Source of the DNA: Saxibacter everestensis
GTDB taxonomy: Bacteria > Actinomycetota > Actinomycetes > Actinomycetales > Brevibacteriaceae
DNA length: 64,000 nt
Assembly: GCF_025787225.1 (NCBI RefSeq)
Contig: NZ_CP090958.1
Coordinates: 1,083,856 to 1,147,855 of the forward strand
Direction of reading: 5' to 3'
Shown in pieces: positions 36,765 to 45,210 of this stretch. Both the position numbers and the translations under genes were made by a program. Below the pieces are notes generated by a model that searched no databases, was not told the DNA's origin, and saw nothing but the letters and a program-made list of their open reading frames with translations. Each line of letters opens with the position of its first letter. The stretch's first letter is position 1.

Positions 36765-38105
36765 GTGATATCGGCAGCACCAGCGTCGCAGCGACGCTCC
36801 CTTGACCGGGACATCTTCCGGCTCGCGCTCCCGGCGCTTGGCGCATTGATCGCGGAACCACTATTTCTGCTCACCGACACCGCGCTGGTCGGGCACCTCG
36901 GTGAGAGCAAGCTCGGCGGACTCGCCATCGCAAGCGCGATCCTGCAGACAGTTCTCGGCCTGCTGGTCTTCCTCGCCTATGCCACGACGCCGACGGTTGC
37001 CCGCCGCCTCGGCTCCGGTGACAAACCCGGCGCGATCAGCGCGGGAATCGACGGTCTGTGGCTCGCGGCAACCATCGGCGCCATCTTGCTCGTCGTCGGG
37101 TGGTTCAGCGCCGAACCGGTGATCGGCCTGTTCCAACCGGGCACCCCGGTGGCCGACGCGGCACTCACGTATCTGCGGATTTCGCTCTGGGGAATACCGG
37201 CAATGCTGATCGTTATCGCGGCGACTGGTTTGCTGCGCGGCCTGCAGGACACAAGGACGCCGCTGCTGGTGGCCGGCATCGGCTTCGCCGCCAACGCCGC
37301 GCTGAACGCAACCTTCATCTACGGTTTCGGCTGGGGCCTTGCCGGCTCTGCCGCCGGAACTGTTGTTGTGCAGTGGGGGATGGCGGCGGTCTACCTGGTG
37401 ATTGCCGGCCGCGCGGCTCGGGACACCGGTGCCAGACTCAGCCCGCACCTGGGCGGTGTGTGGTCGGCGGCCGCAGCGGGCAGCTGGCTGCTGGTGCGCA
37501 ATGCGAGTCTGCGAGTGGCCATGCTCGTCACCGTGTATGCCGGCACCAGCTTCGGCGTCTCCCAGCTGGCGGCCCTGCAGGTGGCATTGACCATCTTCGC
37601 CACCCTGGCGCTTGCCCTCGACGCACTCGCCATAGCGGGTCAGGCGATGATCGGCCACGGACTCGGCGCCGCCGATGTGGCCCGGGTCAAGGCGGTGACC
37701 CGGCGGCTGATCTGGTGGGGCGTCGTCGGCGGCGCGGGCCTTGCCCTGCTGGTCGCCGCGGTGTCTCCGTTCGTCGGCTATGTCTTCACCTCGGACCCGG
37801 GCGTGATCAGCGGCATCGGTCTAACTGTCTTGCTGATGGCTATCGGCGTGCCCCTGGCCGGTTACGTCTTCGTGCTGGATGGTGTGCTGATCGGTGCCGG
37901 TGATGCCCGTTACCTGGCGATCGCCGGCCTGATCAGCGTCGCCGCATACCTGCCGATGGTGGCAGGAGTAGTGGCATGGACGCCGGGCGGCAACGCCTCG
38001 CTCGGGTGGCTGTGGCTCTGCTTCGGTCTGGGGTACATCGGCGTTCGCGCGCTGACCCTCGGCCTGCGGGCCAAAGGTTCGCGCTGGATAGTGACGGGAC
38101 ATTGA
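36765..38105 (+). CDS. MATE-family efflux transporter (DinF type)
   Basis: A 446-residue exporter with 12 membrane segments. The start LALPALGALIAEPLFLLTDTALVGHLG matches DinF-like MATE proteins; GLLRGLQDTRTPL lies after the sixth helix. These exporters use Na+ or H+ gradients to remove cationic drugs or metabolites. The GTG at 36765 has no Shine-Dalgarno; TAGCCT at 36753-36758, 6 bases before it, suggests a leaderless message. The stop overlaps the MFS ATG by one base (TGATG), so the two exporters form an operon with a PhzF gene behind. Confidence 0.87.
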   Translation: MISAAPASQRRSLDRDIFRLALPALGALIAEPLFLLTDTALVGHLGESKLGGLAIASAILQTVLGLLVFLAYATTPTVARRLGSGDKPGAISAGIDGLWLAATIGAILLVVGWFSAEPVIGLFQPGTPVADAALTYLRISLWGIPAMLIVIAATGLLRGLQDTRTPLLVAGIGFAANAALNATFIYGFGWGLAGSAAGTVVVQWGMAAVYLVIAGRAARDTGARLSPHLGGVWSAAAAGSWLLVRNASLRVAMLVTVYAGTSFGVSQLAALQVALTIFATLALALDALAIAGQAMIGHGLGAADVARVKAVTRRLIWWGVVGGAGLALLVAAVSPFVGYVFTSDPGVISGIGLTVLLMAIGVPLAGYVFVLDGVLIGAGDARYLAIAGLISVAAYLPMVAGVVAWTPGGNASLGWLWLCFGLGYIGVRALTLGLRAKGSRWIVTGH

Positions 38106-39358
38106 TGACGGTAAAAGACACCTCCGGCCAGCCGGGGCAGCCGGACCAGCAGAGCCAGCCGGGCCAGCCCGGTCTGCCGAGCCAGCCCGGTCTGCGCGCC
38201 TGGCGCAACGCGGTCTTCACTGCGTTCATCCTCTCTGGTTTCGCGCTGGCCAGCTGGGTGTCGCGGCTTCCCGGAGTGCGGGACTTCCTCGGCGTGAGTA
38301 CGGGCGAGCTCGGTGTGCTGATTCTCGGCCTCTCGGGCGGATCCGTGCTTGGCCTGATGATCGCCAATCCGCTGCTGGCCCGGTTCGGCGCGGCACGCGG
38401 CATGGCCGGGGCGCTCGTGCTCGCCGGCGCGGCGCTGCTGCTGATCGGCTTCGGGTCGACGATCGTGCCCTCGCCCGAGGCGGTGTTCGTGGGGCTGCTG
38501 CTGTTCGGCGTCGGCCAAGGCAGCTGTGATGTGATGATGAACGTGCAGGGCGCCATGGTCGAGCAACAGGTCGGTAAGACGCTGATGCCGCTGCTGCACG
38601 CCTCCTTCAGCTTCGGCACGATGGCGGGGGCCGGGATCGGCGCATTGGCCGCGGGCATCGGTGTTCCGGTTATCTGGCACCTCGGCGCGGTCGGGGTGCT
38701 GGTGGCGGTGTTGATCTGCGTCGCCGCCAGGCACCTGCCGCCGGCCGCCCCGCCGGCGACCGGCAAGCAGCTGGGCTGGAAGACGAACGCCAAGATCGCG
38801 CTCTCGGCCTGGGCCGAGCCCCGGGTGCTGCTGATCGGAGTGATCATGCTGGGCATGAGCTTCGCCGAGGGCTCCGCGAACGACTGGATTGCCGTAGCTG
38901 CCGTCGACGGGCACGGAGTGAGCAACTCGATGGGTGCCCTTGTCTTCGGCATCTTCGTCACCTCGATGACCGCCGGCAGGTTGCTCGGCGGGCCGGTGCT
39001 GGACCGCGTCGGCCGGGTGCCGGTGCTCCGGGTCTCTGCCGTCGCCGCGTTCGTCGGGCTCGGGTTGTTCATCTTCTCGCCCTGGGTGCCGTTGGCGCTG
39101 GTCGGCACCGTGCTCTGGGGCCTCGGCGCCTCGCTCGGCTTCCCGGTCGGTATGTCTGCCGCTGCGGACGACCCGGCCAAGGCCGGTGCCCGGGTGAGCG
39201 CAGTGGCGATGATCGGCTACTTCGCGTTCCTGGTCGGGCCGCCGCTGCTCGGCCTGGTCGGCGAGCATGTCGGTCTGCTCAAAGCGCTGCTTATAGTCTT
39301 GGCCTTGATAGTCGCTGCCGGACTGGCGGCGCCGGCAGCACGCAGAAGAAAGGGCTGA
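38105..39358 (+). CDS. MFS-family transporter
   Basis: A 417-residue transporter with about 12 membrane segments: AVFTAFILSGFALASWVSRLPGVRDFLGVS opens the first two helices, and MAGALVLAGAALLLIGFGS the next pair. The layout resembles the group of MFS proteins related to FucP/YbjJ-like transporters. The first 30 residues are Gln/Pro/Gly-rich with a short 18-bp tandem repeat and probably are disordered. ATG 38105 overlaps the MATE stop. Substrate unknown. Confidence 0.82.
   Translation: MTVKDTSGQPGQPDQQSQPGQPGLPSQPGLRAWRNAVFTAFILSGFALASWVSRLPGVRDFLGVSTGELGVLILGLSGGSVLGLMIANPLLARFGAARGMAGALVLAGAALLLIGFGSTIVPSPEAVFVGLLLFGVGQGSCDVMMNVQGAMVEQQVGKTLMPLLHASFSFGTMAGAGIGALAAGIGVPVIWHLGAVGVLVAVLICVAARHLPPAAPPATGKQLGWKTNAKIALSAWAEPRVLLIGVIMLGMSFAEGSANDWIAVAAVDGHGVSNSMGALVFGIFVTSMTAGRLLGGPVLDRVGRVPVLRVSAVAAFVGLGLFIFSPWVPLALVGTVLWGLGASLGFPVGMSAAADDPAKAGARVSAVAMIGYFAFLVGPPLLGLVGEHVGLLKALLIVLALIVAAGLAAPAARRRKG
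38163..38195 (+). repeat. 18-bp tandem repeat in the MFS N-terminal tail
   Basis: GCCAGCCCGGTCTGC occurs at 38163-38177 and 38181-38195 with period 18; related GCCAGCC fragments precede it. In frame. Confidence 0.7.
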
Positions 39359-39360
39359 TC

Positions 39361-40062
39361 GTGGGCACACTGAAAGTCGATGTGGTCAGGGTATTCACCG
39401 ACGAAAGCGGGAACCTCGGCAACGAGTTGGGCATCGTCCGCTCCGGACCGGCAAGTGCGGGACGCGAACAGGACATCGCCGCCCGGCTCGGATTCAGCGA
39501 AACTGTGTTTCTCGAGGCCGTCGCGAGTGCGGACAGCGCGGCGAGCGGCGGCACCGCGGCGCTGCGCATCTTCACCCCGACGACCGAGCTGCCATTCGCC
39601 GGTCACCCCAGCGTTGGCACCGCCTGGTGGCTCCGGGAACAGGGAACCGGCGTCGGTGTGCTGCATGAGCCGGCCGGCGATGTCGCCGTGGAGTATGACG
39701 GGACCCTGACCTGGATTTCGGCAAAGCCAAACTGGGCGCCGAAGTTCGAGTGGCTGCCGCAGGATAGCGCGGACGCCGTGGAAGGTTTCGATGGTTCTGA
39801 GTTCAGCCGTGGACACCACTACGTCTATGCCTGGGCCGACGAAGCCGCTGGCAGGCTGCGATCGCGGATGTTTGCTCCGGCGATGGGGATCGCCGAGGAC
39901 GAGGCCACCGGAGCCGCGGCGGTGCGTGTCACCGAAAAACTTGGCCGTGATCTGCAGATCACCCAGGGCAGTGGCTCGCAACTGTTCACGAAGCTGGATG
40001 GCGACTTCGTGCGGGTCGGCGGCGCCACAGTCTTCGATCGGTCACTCGAGCTGGACGTCTAG
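39361..40062 (+). CDS. PhzF-family isomerase
   Basis: A 233-residue protein of the PhzF/diaminopimelate-epimerase fold; the family isomerises small acids without cofactor. FTDESGNLGNELGIV is the first signature, the catalytic Glu is in TVFLEAV, LRIFTPTTELPFAGHPSVG is the second block, and DEATGAAAV the third. It is somewhat shorter than the common 260-290 residues. GTG follows the MFS stop by two bases. No other phenazine genes are present, so a phenazine role is unlikely. Confidence 0.85.
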   Translation: MGTLKVDVVRVFTDESGNLGNELGIVRSGPASAGREQDIAARLGFSETVFLEAVASADSAASGGTAALRIFTPTTELPFAGHPSVGTAWWLREQGTGVGVLHEPAGDVAVEYDGTLTWISAKPNWAPKFEWLPQDSADAVEGFDGSEFSRGHHYVYAWADEAAGRLRSRMFAPAMGIAEDEATGAAAVRVTEKLGRDLQITQGSGSQLFTKLDGDFVRVGGATVFDRSLELDV

Positions 40063-40121
40063 CTGACATTCCGGCGCCGTGGCTCCGACGGCCTGGGACT
40101 CGCGGCCCGGCGGCTGCCGAG

Positions 40122-41189
40122 TCAGGTTGCCCGGTGCCGTCGGCCCAGGAGCCGGGCAGCGATGACGACAACGATCGTGATCACCAGCAGCACGCCAAGG
40201 CCGGTGAGGAACGGTCCGGCGTAGACGCCGAGGATTTTCACCGGCTCGTCGACGTAATTGACGACCTGGTACGGCTCATCGCGTGGCGCCTGAACGTACC
40301 GGTAGTCGTCGGTGATCTGTTCCGCCGGGTCGTTGTACGCCGTGTCGATGACGGTGACGAATGCCGTTTCGCCGACCAGCTTCTTCAGCTGTGCGTCGTG
40401 CACCGAGCCGGCATCAACCGTGCCGGCCCACGCCACGGTCGGCTCGCCGTAGACGCCTGTGCCCATCTCGGCATCTTCCCGGTCGACCCGATGCTCGGCG
40501 ATCACGTAGTTGCGGACCCGCTGATCGACTTTGGCCGCCTTCGACAGCCGCATCGGGTACACCAGCTGATCCGAGCTGAATGTCAGCACCACCGGGTCGA
40601 TCTCGCCGTCGAGGGCGGCATCCGCCGAGATCTTCATCGCGACGAACGCCCATCCGTCCGCGACGTACTCGTCGAGTCCCTCGGCCACGGCCGGGTCGAG
40701 CGGGTAGCGATTGTCCTGTAGCCAGCGGCGCAAGCCAGCTGCGTCATCCGCGGCGAGCGTCGTGGCCTGCAGCGGGCCGAGCCGGACCGTATCGAGCACC
40801 TTGGGCGCGGATTCCATCGGGGCGCTGCCTACTCCGTCGCCGGCCTCGGGCCACCACTTCTTCCGGCCGACGACCTTTGGTTCCGCCATGGCGTCAAGCT
40901 CGTCGAAGGCATCCTTGGAGCCCGCGGTCACCGTCGCGGGTTGCGGAGTGGGGACGACGAGCGCTGTCTCTGCGCCGTCCGAGGCCATGGTGAGCCGCAT
41001 CATGATCGTCTCCTGCGTTCCGTCGTAGTGCAGGATGGCACGTTCGGCGTCGACAGCGATCTTGGTCTGCGCGGGCGGAATCGCTACACCGCAGGCGCAC
41101 GCCGCGGCCGGTGCGATCGAGCCACTGGAGAGGATTCCGAGCATGACGCAGGCGATCAGCAAAGATCTGGGGAATCGGCGAGGAGTCAC
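40122..41189 (-). CDS. DUF2330 secreted, membrane-anchored protein
   Basis: A 355-residue protein with an N-terminal signal peptide (positively charged start, then ACVMLGILSSG, cleavage near APAAACACG) and one C-terminal membrane segment followed by a basic tail (LLGRRHRAT). The body contains LHYDGTQETIMMRL and ALVVPTPQPATV, which match DUF2330 proteins. Most of it would be outside the cell. The CACG at the mature N-terminus is conserved in the family. Function is unknown. It converges on the PhzF gene with a 59-base gap. Confidence 0.8.
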   Translation of the reverse strand: MTPRRFPRSLLIACVMLGILSSGSIAPAAACACGVAIPPAQTKIAVDAERAILHYDGTQETIMMRLTMASDGAETALVVPTPQPATVTAGSKDAFDELDAMAEPKVVGRKKWWPEAGDGVGSAPMESAPKVLDTVRLGPLQATTLAADDAAGLRRWLQDNRYPLDPAVAEGLDEYVADGWAFVAMKISADAALDGEIDPVVLTFSSDQLVYPMRLSKAAKVDQRVRNYVIAEHRVDREDAEMGTGVYGEPTVAWAGTVDAGSVHDAQLKKLVGETAFVTVIDTAYNDPAEQITDDYRYVQAPRDEPYQVVNYVDEPVKILGVYAGPFLTGLGVLLVITIVVVIAARLLGRRHRAT

Positions 41190-41232
41190 GGATCGAACTG
41201 TAACGCACCGTCTGGTGCGATCAGCTCAGATG

Positions 41233-41922
41233 TCAGCTCTTTGCGTAGTTGATCGCGAACTCGATCTGGCCTTCGGGCTCGACCTTGACGAAGCCCAGAT
41301 CCGGAGCGGTCACGTTGTAATCGTCGAAGGTGAGCGGAATCGAACCGGTGACGGTGATGGTCTCGGCCTCGCGCCGCACGTTGAACGTGGTTGAAACTTC
41401 ATTGTCGACGCCGTTGATCGAAAGCGTTCCTTTGGCTTCGATGTCCAGCTCCCCGGTACTCTCGGCAATCGTGGCGAGGTCCAGTGGCTCGGTCAGGCTG
41501 AAGGTGGCATCCGGGTAGGTATTCGTGTCGATTGCGTGACCGGCGAAATACTGATCACGTTTGTCCTGGTCGGTTGCGACGGAAACGAGGTCTACAGTGA
41601 TGTCGGCCGTGGTCGCCTTTTTGCCCTCGACAGTGACAGTGCTCTCCACCTGGTCGGTGCGGCCGACGACGTTGACGTCATTGCCGTTGAGTACTTCCTT
41701 CACCCGGTAACCGGCCTGCGAACCATCGACGCTGGTCCAGCTGCCGTCGATTGTCTCTGCCGGCTCCGATGCCTGCGCGGTTGTCTGGGGCGAACCTGTG
41801 AGTGCCGAGGGCGCCCGTTCATTCTCTCCCGCGACATAGAGCCTGGTGCCGATCGCTACTCCGGCCACCACGACGACGACTGCCGCCGCAATCCACAACA
41901 GGACCTTCGCTTTCCGGGCCAT
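41233..41922 (-). CDS. YceI-family lipid-binding-type protein
   Basis: A 229-residue protein with an N-terminal membrane anchor (LLWIAAAVVVVVAGVAIG) and an external YceI lipocalin-like barrel of about 170 residues. GSWTSVDGSQAGYRVKE opens the domain, and the run DQYFAGHAIDTNTYPDATF is the signature. YceI proteins bind isoprenoid or other lipids; the cargo here is unknown. It shares its strand with the DUF2330 gene, 43 bases downstream. The divergent side holds a small ORF and the fructosamine kinase gene. Confidence 0.88.
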   Translation of the reverse strand: MARKAKVLLWIAAAVVVVVAGVAIGTRLYVAGENERAPSALTGSPQTTAQASEPAETIDGSWTSVDGSQAGYRVKEVLNGNDVNVVGRTDQVESTVTVEGKKATTADITVDLVSVATDQDKRDQYFAGHAIDTNTYPDATFSLTEPLDLATIAESTGELDIEAKGTLSINGVDNEVSTTFNVRREAETITVTGSIPLTFDDYNVTAPDLGFVKVEPEGQIEFAINYAKS

Positions 41923-41967
41923 ATCGGTACCGACTTTCGTTCGCCATGCACGGAAGGAGGTTTGACC

Positions 41968-42039
41968 ATGGTAGACGGTAAAGCCTGGGAAGGAGCCGGG
42001 AGCGGCCTAGGTGTAGTCCGGGACTTGCGCCCGGCGTAG
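41968..42039 (+). CDS. Candidate small ORF, 23 codons
   Basis: An ATG at 41968 follows a near-perfect ribosome binding site (AAGGAGG, 7 bases away) and opens a 23-codon frame to TAG at 42037-42039. The peptide starts MVDGKAWEG and ends RDLRPA; no homolog is recognised. It lies between divergent yceI and fructosamine kinase genes, and the latter seems to have its own promoter. It may be a small protein, a leader peptide or a remnant. The binding site is the only firm evidence. Confidence 0.35.
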   Translation: MVDGKAWEGAGSGLGVVRDLRPA

Positions 42040-42085
42040 CCTGCCGGGCCATTCCAGACTGCCGGGCCTTCGCTAATCTGGGCTG

Positions 42086-42949
42086 ATGCCGGCCTCCGAG
42101 ATCTATCGCAAGCGTTACCCGCCTGGATCTGAGCGGGTTCTCGACTGGGAGGTGGCGGCCCTGCGCTGGCTCGCCGCTGCCGAGGGCGGAGCTGCAGTCG
42201 TTCCTGTGTTGACGGTCGGCGATGGCGAGTTGTGCCTGGAGCGACTGCACAGCGTCGCGCCGTCGGCACAGGCCGCGGCGGCTTTCGGCGAGCGGCTGGC
42301 GGCGACGCATGATGCCGGGGCGCCTGGTTTCGGAGCCGCTCCCGAGGGCTGGCACGGCGATGGTTACTTCGGTCCGCTGGGTGACGCACTCCCGATGCCG
42401 TTGGTGGACGGCTCGGCCGCGTCGGCTACCGACCAGGCCGGATCGGGTGCTGGCCAGGCTGCGTCGGCTACCGACCAGGCCGGATCGGTTGCTGGCCAAC
42501 CCGGCTGGGGCAGGTTTTACGCCGACTATCGCTTGCAGCCACTGATCGATACCGCGGCCGAACGAGGATCCTTGGACGCAGACGAGGCGCGGCATTTCGA
42601 ACCGGTGCTGCGCCGGCTCCGGGATGGCGAATTCGATGACGGGGACCGGCCGGCCCGGCTGCACGGCGACCTCTGGGCGGGAAATCTGTTGTGGACTGAC
42701 GCTGGCGCCGTGCTGATCGATCCGGCGGCCCATGGCGGACATCGGGAGAGTGACCTGGCAATGCTGCACCTGTTCGGCGCGCCATTCCTGGACCGGATCA
42801 CCGCGTCCTATTCGCTGGTGTTCCCGCTGAAACCCGGCTGGCGGGAAAGGATCGCCCTGCATCAGTTGTTTCCGCTGCTGGCGCACGTCATCCTGTTCGG
42901 CGGTGGCTACCTGGCACAGACCTTGGACGCCGCCCGGCGGTACCGGTAG
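42086..42949 (+). CDS. Fructosamine kinase-family protein
   Basis: A 287-residue kinase of the fructosamine/ketosamine-3-kinase family, which phosphorylates sugar adducts on proteins so they fall off. EIYRKRYP is the P-loop-side start, the catalytic loop is LHGDLWAGNLLW, followed by LIDPAAHGGHRESDLAML, both intact. A 28-residue insert at about 112-139 consists of two 14-residue copies (ASATDQAGSxAGQx) from a 42-bp repeat and should form a flexible loop. ATG 42086 stands 6 bases after TAATCT (42074-42079), suggesting a leaderless message. Confidence 0.88.
   Translation: MPASEIYRKRYPPGSERVLDWEVAALRWLAAAEGGAAVVPVLTVGDGELCLERLHSVAPSAQAAAAFGERLAATHDAGAPGFGAAPEGWHGDGYFGPLGDALPMPLVDGSAASATDQAGSGAGQAASATDQAGSVAGQPGWGRFYADYRLQPLIDTAAERGSLDADEARHFEPVLRRLRDGEFDDGDRPARLHGDLWAGNLLWTDAGAVLIDPAAHGGHRESDLAMLHLFGAPFLDRITASYSLVFPLKPGWRERIALHQLFPLLAHVILFGGGYLAQTLDAARRYR
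42419..42502 (+). repeat. Two 42-bp tandem repeats inside the fructosamine kinase gene
   Basis: Copies at 42419-42460 and 42461-42502 share at least 37 of 42 bases. The repeat keeps the frame and adds a 14-residue unit. Confidence 0.9.
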
Positions 42950-43013
42950 CGGGTCGAGGTAGGAAGGCTTCGTAAGCTGGGTGACGGCTTCGTACGCTTT
43001 GGGGACGAAGCCC

Positions 43014-43062
43014 GCTCAACAGATCAGATAGCTCAACAGACAGATAGCTCAACAGACGGATA
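43014..43062. repeat. Three 16-17-bp tandem repeats before the GNAT start
   Basis: GCTCAACAGAYNGATA-like units at 43014-43030, 43031-43046 and 43047-43062. The GNAT ATG follows three bases after the last unit, so the repeats occupy the place of the ribosome binding site. Confidence 0.8.
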
Positions 43063-43065
43063 GCG

Positions 43066-43572
43066 ATGGATGCCACAATACGGGCCGCGGAGGCGGACGA
43101 TGCCGAGTTCCTGACCGAGATGCTGGTCGAGGCCGCAAACTGGTCGATGTTCCACCAGCGGAGCCGGGCCGAGGTTCTGGATGACGACAACATCTCGCAT
43201 TACGTGGACGGCTGGCCCCGGACCGGTGACTTCGGCGTCGTCGCTGAGCTTGCCGGGCAGGGCACCGACGGCGATCAGCAGCCGGCCGGCGCCGCGTGGT
43301 GCCGGCTGTTCGACGTCGACGACCCAGGCTATGGCTACGTCTCCTCGCTGGTACCCGAGCTGACGATCGCGGTCCGTGAGGAGCATCGAGGACTGGGTAT
43401 CGGCAGCCGGCTGATCGATGAACTGCTGGCCAGGGCCCGTGACCTCGGGTACGACGGTGTCAGCCTCAGCGTCGAGGATGCCAACCAGGCCAGGGAGCTC
43501 TATCGGCTCAAGGGCTTCGAGATTGTCGGACGTAACGGCAATTCCGACACGATGCTCTGCCCGCTGGTATAA
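43066..43572 (+). CDS. GNAT-family N-acetyltransferase
   Basis: A 168-residue acetyltransferase. The acetyl-CoA loop is LTIAVREEHRGLGIGSRLIDELLARA (R/Q-x-x-G-x-G/A motif as HRGLGIG), and VEDANQARELYRLKGFEIVG is the usual C-terminal block. The acceptor is unknown. There is no Shine-Dalgarno: three tandem repeats run up to the ATG. An in-frame start further upstream is blocked by the repeat's own reading frame content, so ATG 43066 is kept. It converges on zwf with an 8-base gap. Confidence 0.84.
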   Translation: MDATIRAAEADDAEFLTEMLVEAANWSMFHQRSRAEVLDDDNISHYVDGWPRTGDFGVVAELAGQGTDGDQQPAGAAWCRLFDVDDPGYGYVSSLVPELTIAVREEHRGLGIGSRLIDELLARARDLGYDGVSLSVEDANQARELYRLKGFEIVGRNGNSDTMLCPLV

Positions 43573-43580
43573 CCGGACGG

Positions 43581-45005
43581 TCAGCTCGGCCAGCCGGACG
43601 GGCCATCCGAGCCGGCCGGGTACTCTTCCAGCGGCACCTCGTTGTTCTTCCATGCCTTCAGGACCGGTTCGACGATCCGCCAGCATTCTTCCGCGGTATC
43701 CGAACGGACCGATAGCAGCGGGTCGCCGCTCAGCACGCCATCGAGGACCTCGCCGTAGGGCGAAAGTCTGGAAGCGTGCAGGTCGGCGGAAAGAGTAGTG
43801 CGATTCAGTGTGAAGACGTCGCCGGGGCCGTTGACGTCGATTTCCAGTTGCAGGGTGTCCGGCCCGAAGCCGATCCGCAGCCGGGTGGGCGTGTCGACGC
43901 CGGTCAGTCCGGCTGGCAGGTGGGGGACTGGCTTGAAGGTGATAAGCGCTTCCTTGCGGGCTGCGCCGAGTGCCTTGCCGGAGCGGAGGATGAAGGGGAC
44001 GCCCGCCCAGCGCCAGCTGCTGACGGCGACCTGAACCTCGGCCAGCGTCTCGGTCTGCCGGGCGGCATCGATGCCGGCCTCGTCGACGTAGTTCGGCACG
44101 TCACACGCGCCGATTGTCCCCGCGGTGTACCGGGCACGCCGGCTACTCTTCGCGGGCGCGCCATCGATGGCGGTTGCCCGCAATACCGCGCCGATCTGGT
44201 CGCGCAGGTCGCGCTCGGAGATGGAGGTCGGCGGGTCGATGGCGATCAGCGCCATCACCTCCAGTAGATGGCTCTGGATCATGTCGCGCAGAGCGCCGGC
44301 TGTGTCGTAGTACCGGGCACGGTCCTCAAGGGTGAGGGCCTCGTCAAAGACGATTTCGACCTTCTCGATGTGGTTGTTGTTCCACAGCGGCTCCAACAGC
44401 CGGTTGGCAAAGCGCAGGCCAAGGATGTTGAGCACGGTTGACTTGCCCAGGAAATGGTCGACGCGGTGGATCTGGTGCTCGGGGACCAGGCTCGCGAGCG
44501 TTTCGTTCAAAGCGTGTGCAGATTCCTGACCGGATCCGAACGGTTTCTCAAGCACCAGGCGGGTGCCGGCGGGTAGGTCGCTCGCCTTCAGCACGGAACA
44601 TGCCTTCTGGCTGATGGCCGGTGGCAGCGCGAAATAGATCGCAATCGGGCCCTGCAGGGAACCAAGCAGTTTCGCCAGCGCCCCGGGCTCGGTGACGTCG
44701 ATCCGGACGTACTCCGACGTGGTCTGGATTCTGGCCAGTGCCCTTTCTCCGGCGTCGTCCGCTGCGTTTTGTGCTGTGTCGTGTGCCGCCGAGAACGACT
44801 CCTTCAGCCTGGACCGCCACTGCTCGGCCGTCCAGTCGTCGGATCCTGCGCCAACCAGGGTGATATCGGTTCCCTTGCCCTCTGCCAGCAGGCTGGCGAG
44901 GCCGGGCAGCAGCAGCCTGCCGGTCAGATCGCCCGAGGCGCCGAGAATCAGCAGGGTCTCGATGCGCGGGGAGTGCTCGTGGGTCTCGCTGTTCGGATAG
45001 CTCAC
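43581..45005 (-). CDS. zwf: Glucose-6-phosphate 1-dehydrogenase
   Basis: Oxidises glucose-6-phosphate to 6-phosphogluconolactone with NADP(+). The N-terminal Rossmann motif is LGASGDLTGRLLLPGL; the substrate motif LEKPFG and the catalytic His in HRVDHFLGK are both present, and FANRLLEPLWNNNHIEKVEI is a strong family block. 474 residues is within range. It stands alone rather than with tal/opcA/pgl, as the main actinobacterial zwf does, so it may be a second copy. Confidence 0.92.
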   Translation of the reverse strand: MSYPNSETHEHSPRIETLLILGASGDLTGRLLLPGLASLLAEGKGTDITLVGAGSDDWTAEQWRSRLKESFSAAHDTAQNAADDAGERALARIQTTSEYVRIDVTEPGALAKLLGSLQGPIAIYFALPPAISQKACSVLKASDLPAGTRLVLEKPFGSGQESAHALNETLASLVPEHQIHRVDHFLGKSTVLNILGLRFANRLLEPLWNNNHIEKVEIVFDEALTLEDRARYYDTAGALRDMIQSHLLEVMALIAIDPPTSISERDLRDQIGAVLRATAIDGAPAKSSRRARYTAGTIGACDVPNYVDEAGIDAARQTETLAEVQVAVSSWRWAGVPFILRSGKALGAARKEALITFKPVPHLPAGLTGVDTPTRLRIGFGPDTLQLEIDVNGPGDVFTLNRTTLSADLHASRLSPYGEVLDGVLSGDPLLSVRSDTAEECWRIVEPVLKAWKNNEVPLEEYPAGSDGPSGWPS

Positions 45006-45112
45006 CTATTCAGGGTGCCACTTCACTCGGTGATTGTCTGTAACCGGCATCGAAGGCGTAGGCTGGTGAGCAGTCCGCGACTCCCTATCCACATAGGTTG
45101 AGTCTCGGATTA

Positions 45113-45146
45113 GCCCCTGGCAGGTGATGGACCACCTGCCGGGGGC
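45113..45146. terminator. Strong hairpin between zwf and the epoxide hydrolase gene
   Basis: A 14-bp stem (GCCCCTGGCAGGTG with CACCTGCCGGGGGC, one G-U pair) and a 6-base loop lie 65 bases downstream of the epoxide hydrolase stop on the minus strand. There is no clear T run, so it may be a terminator or another structured element. Confidence 0.5.
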
Positions 45147-45210
45147 GTCTTGCATCTGAGGCTTCTGCGGGAGCTTCGTGCGGTGCTGGCGCATCACGAC
45201 ATTACGCTCG

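Noticed and set aside
37910-39370. Two long minus-strand frames opposite the MATE/MFS genes
   Set aside because: Gln/His/Asp-rich shadows of membrane protein codons.
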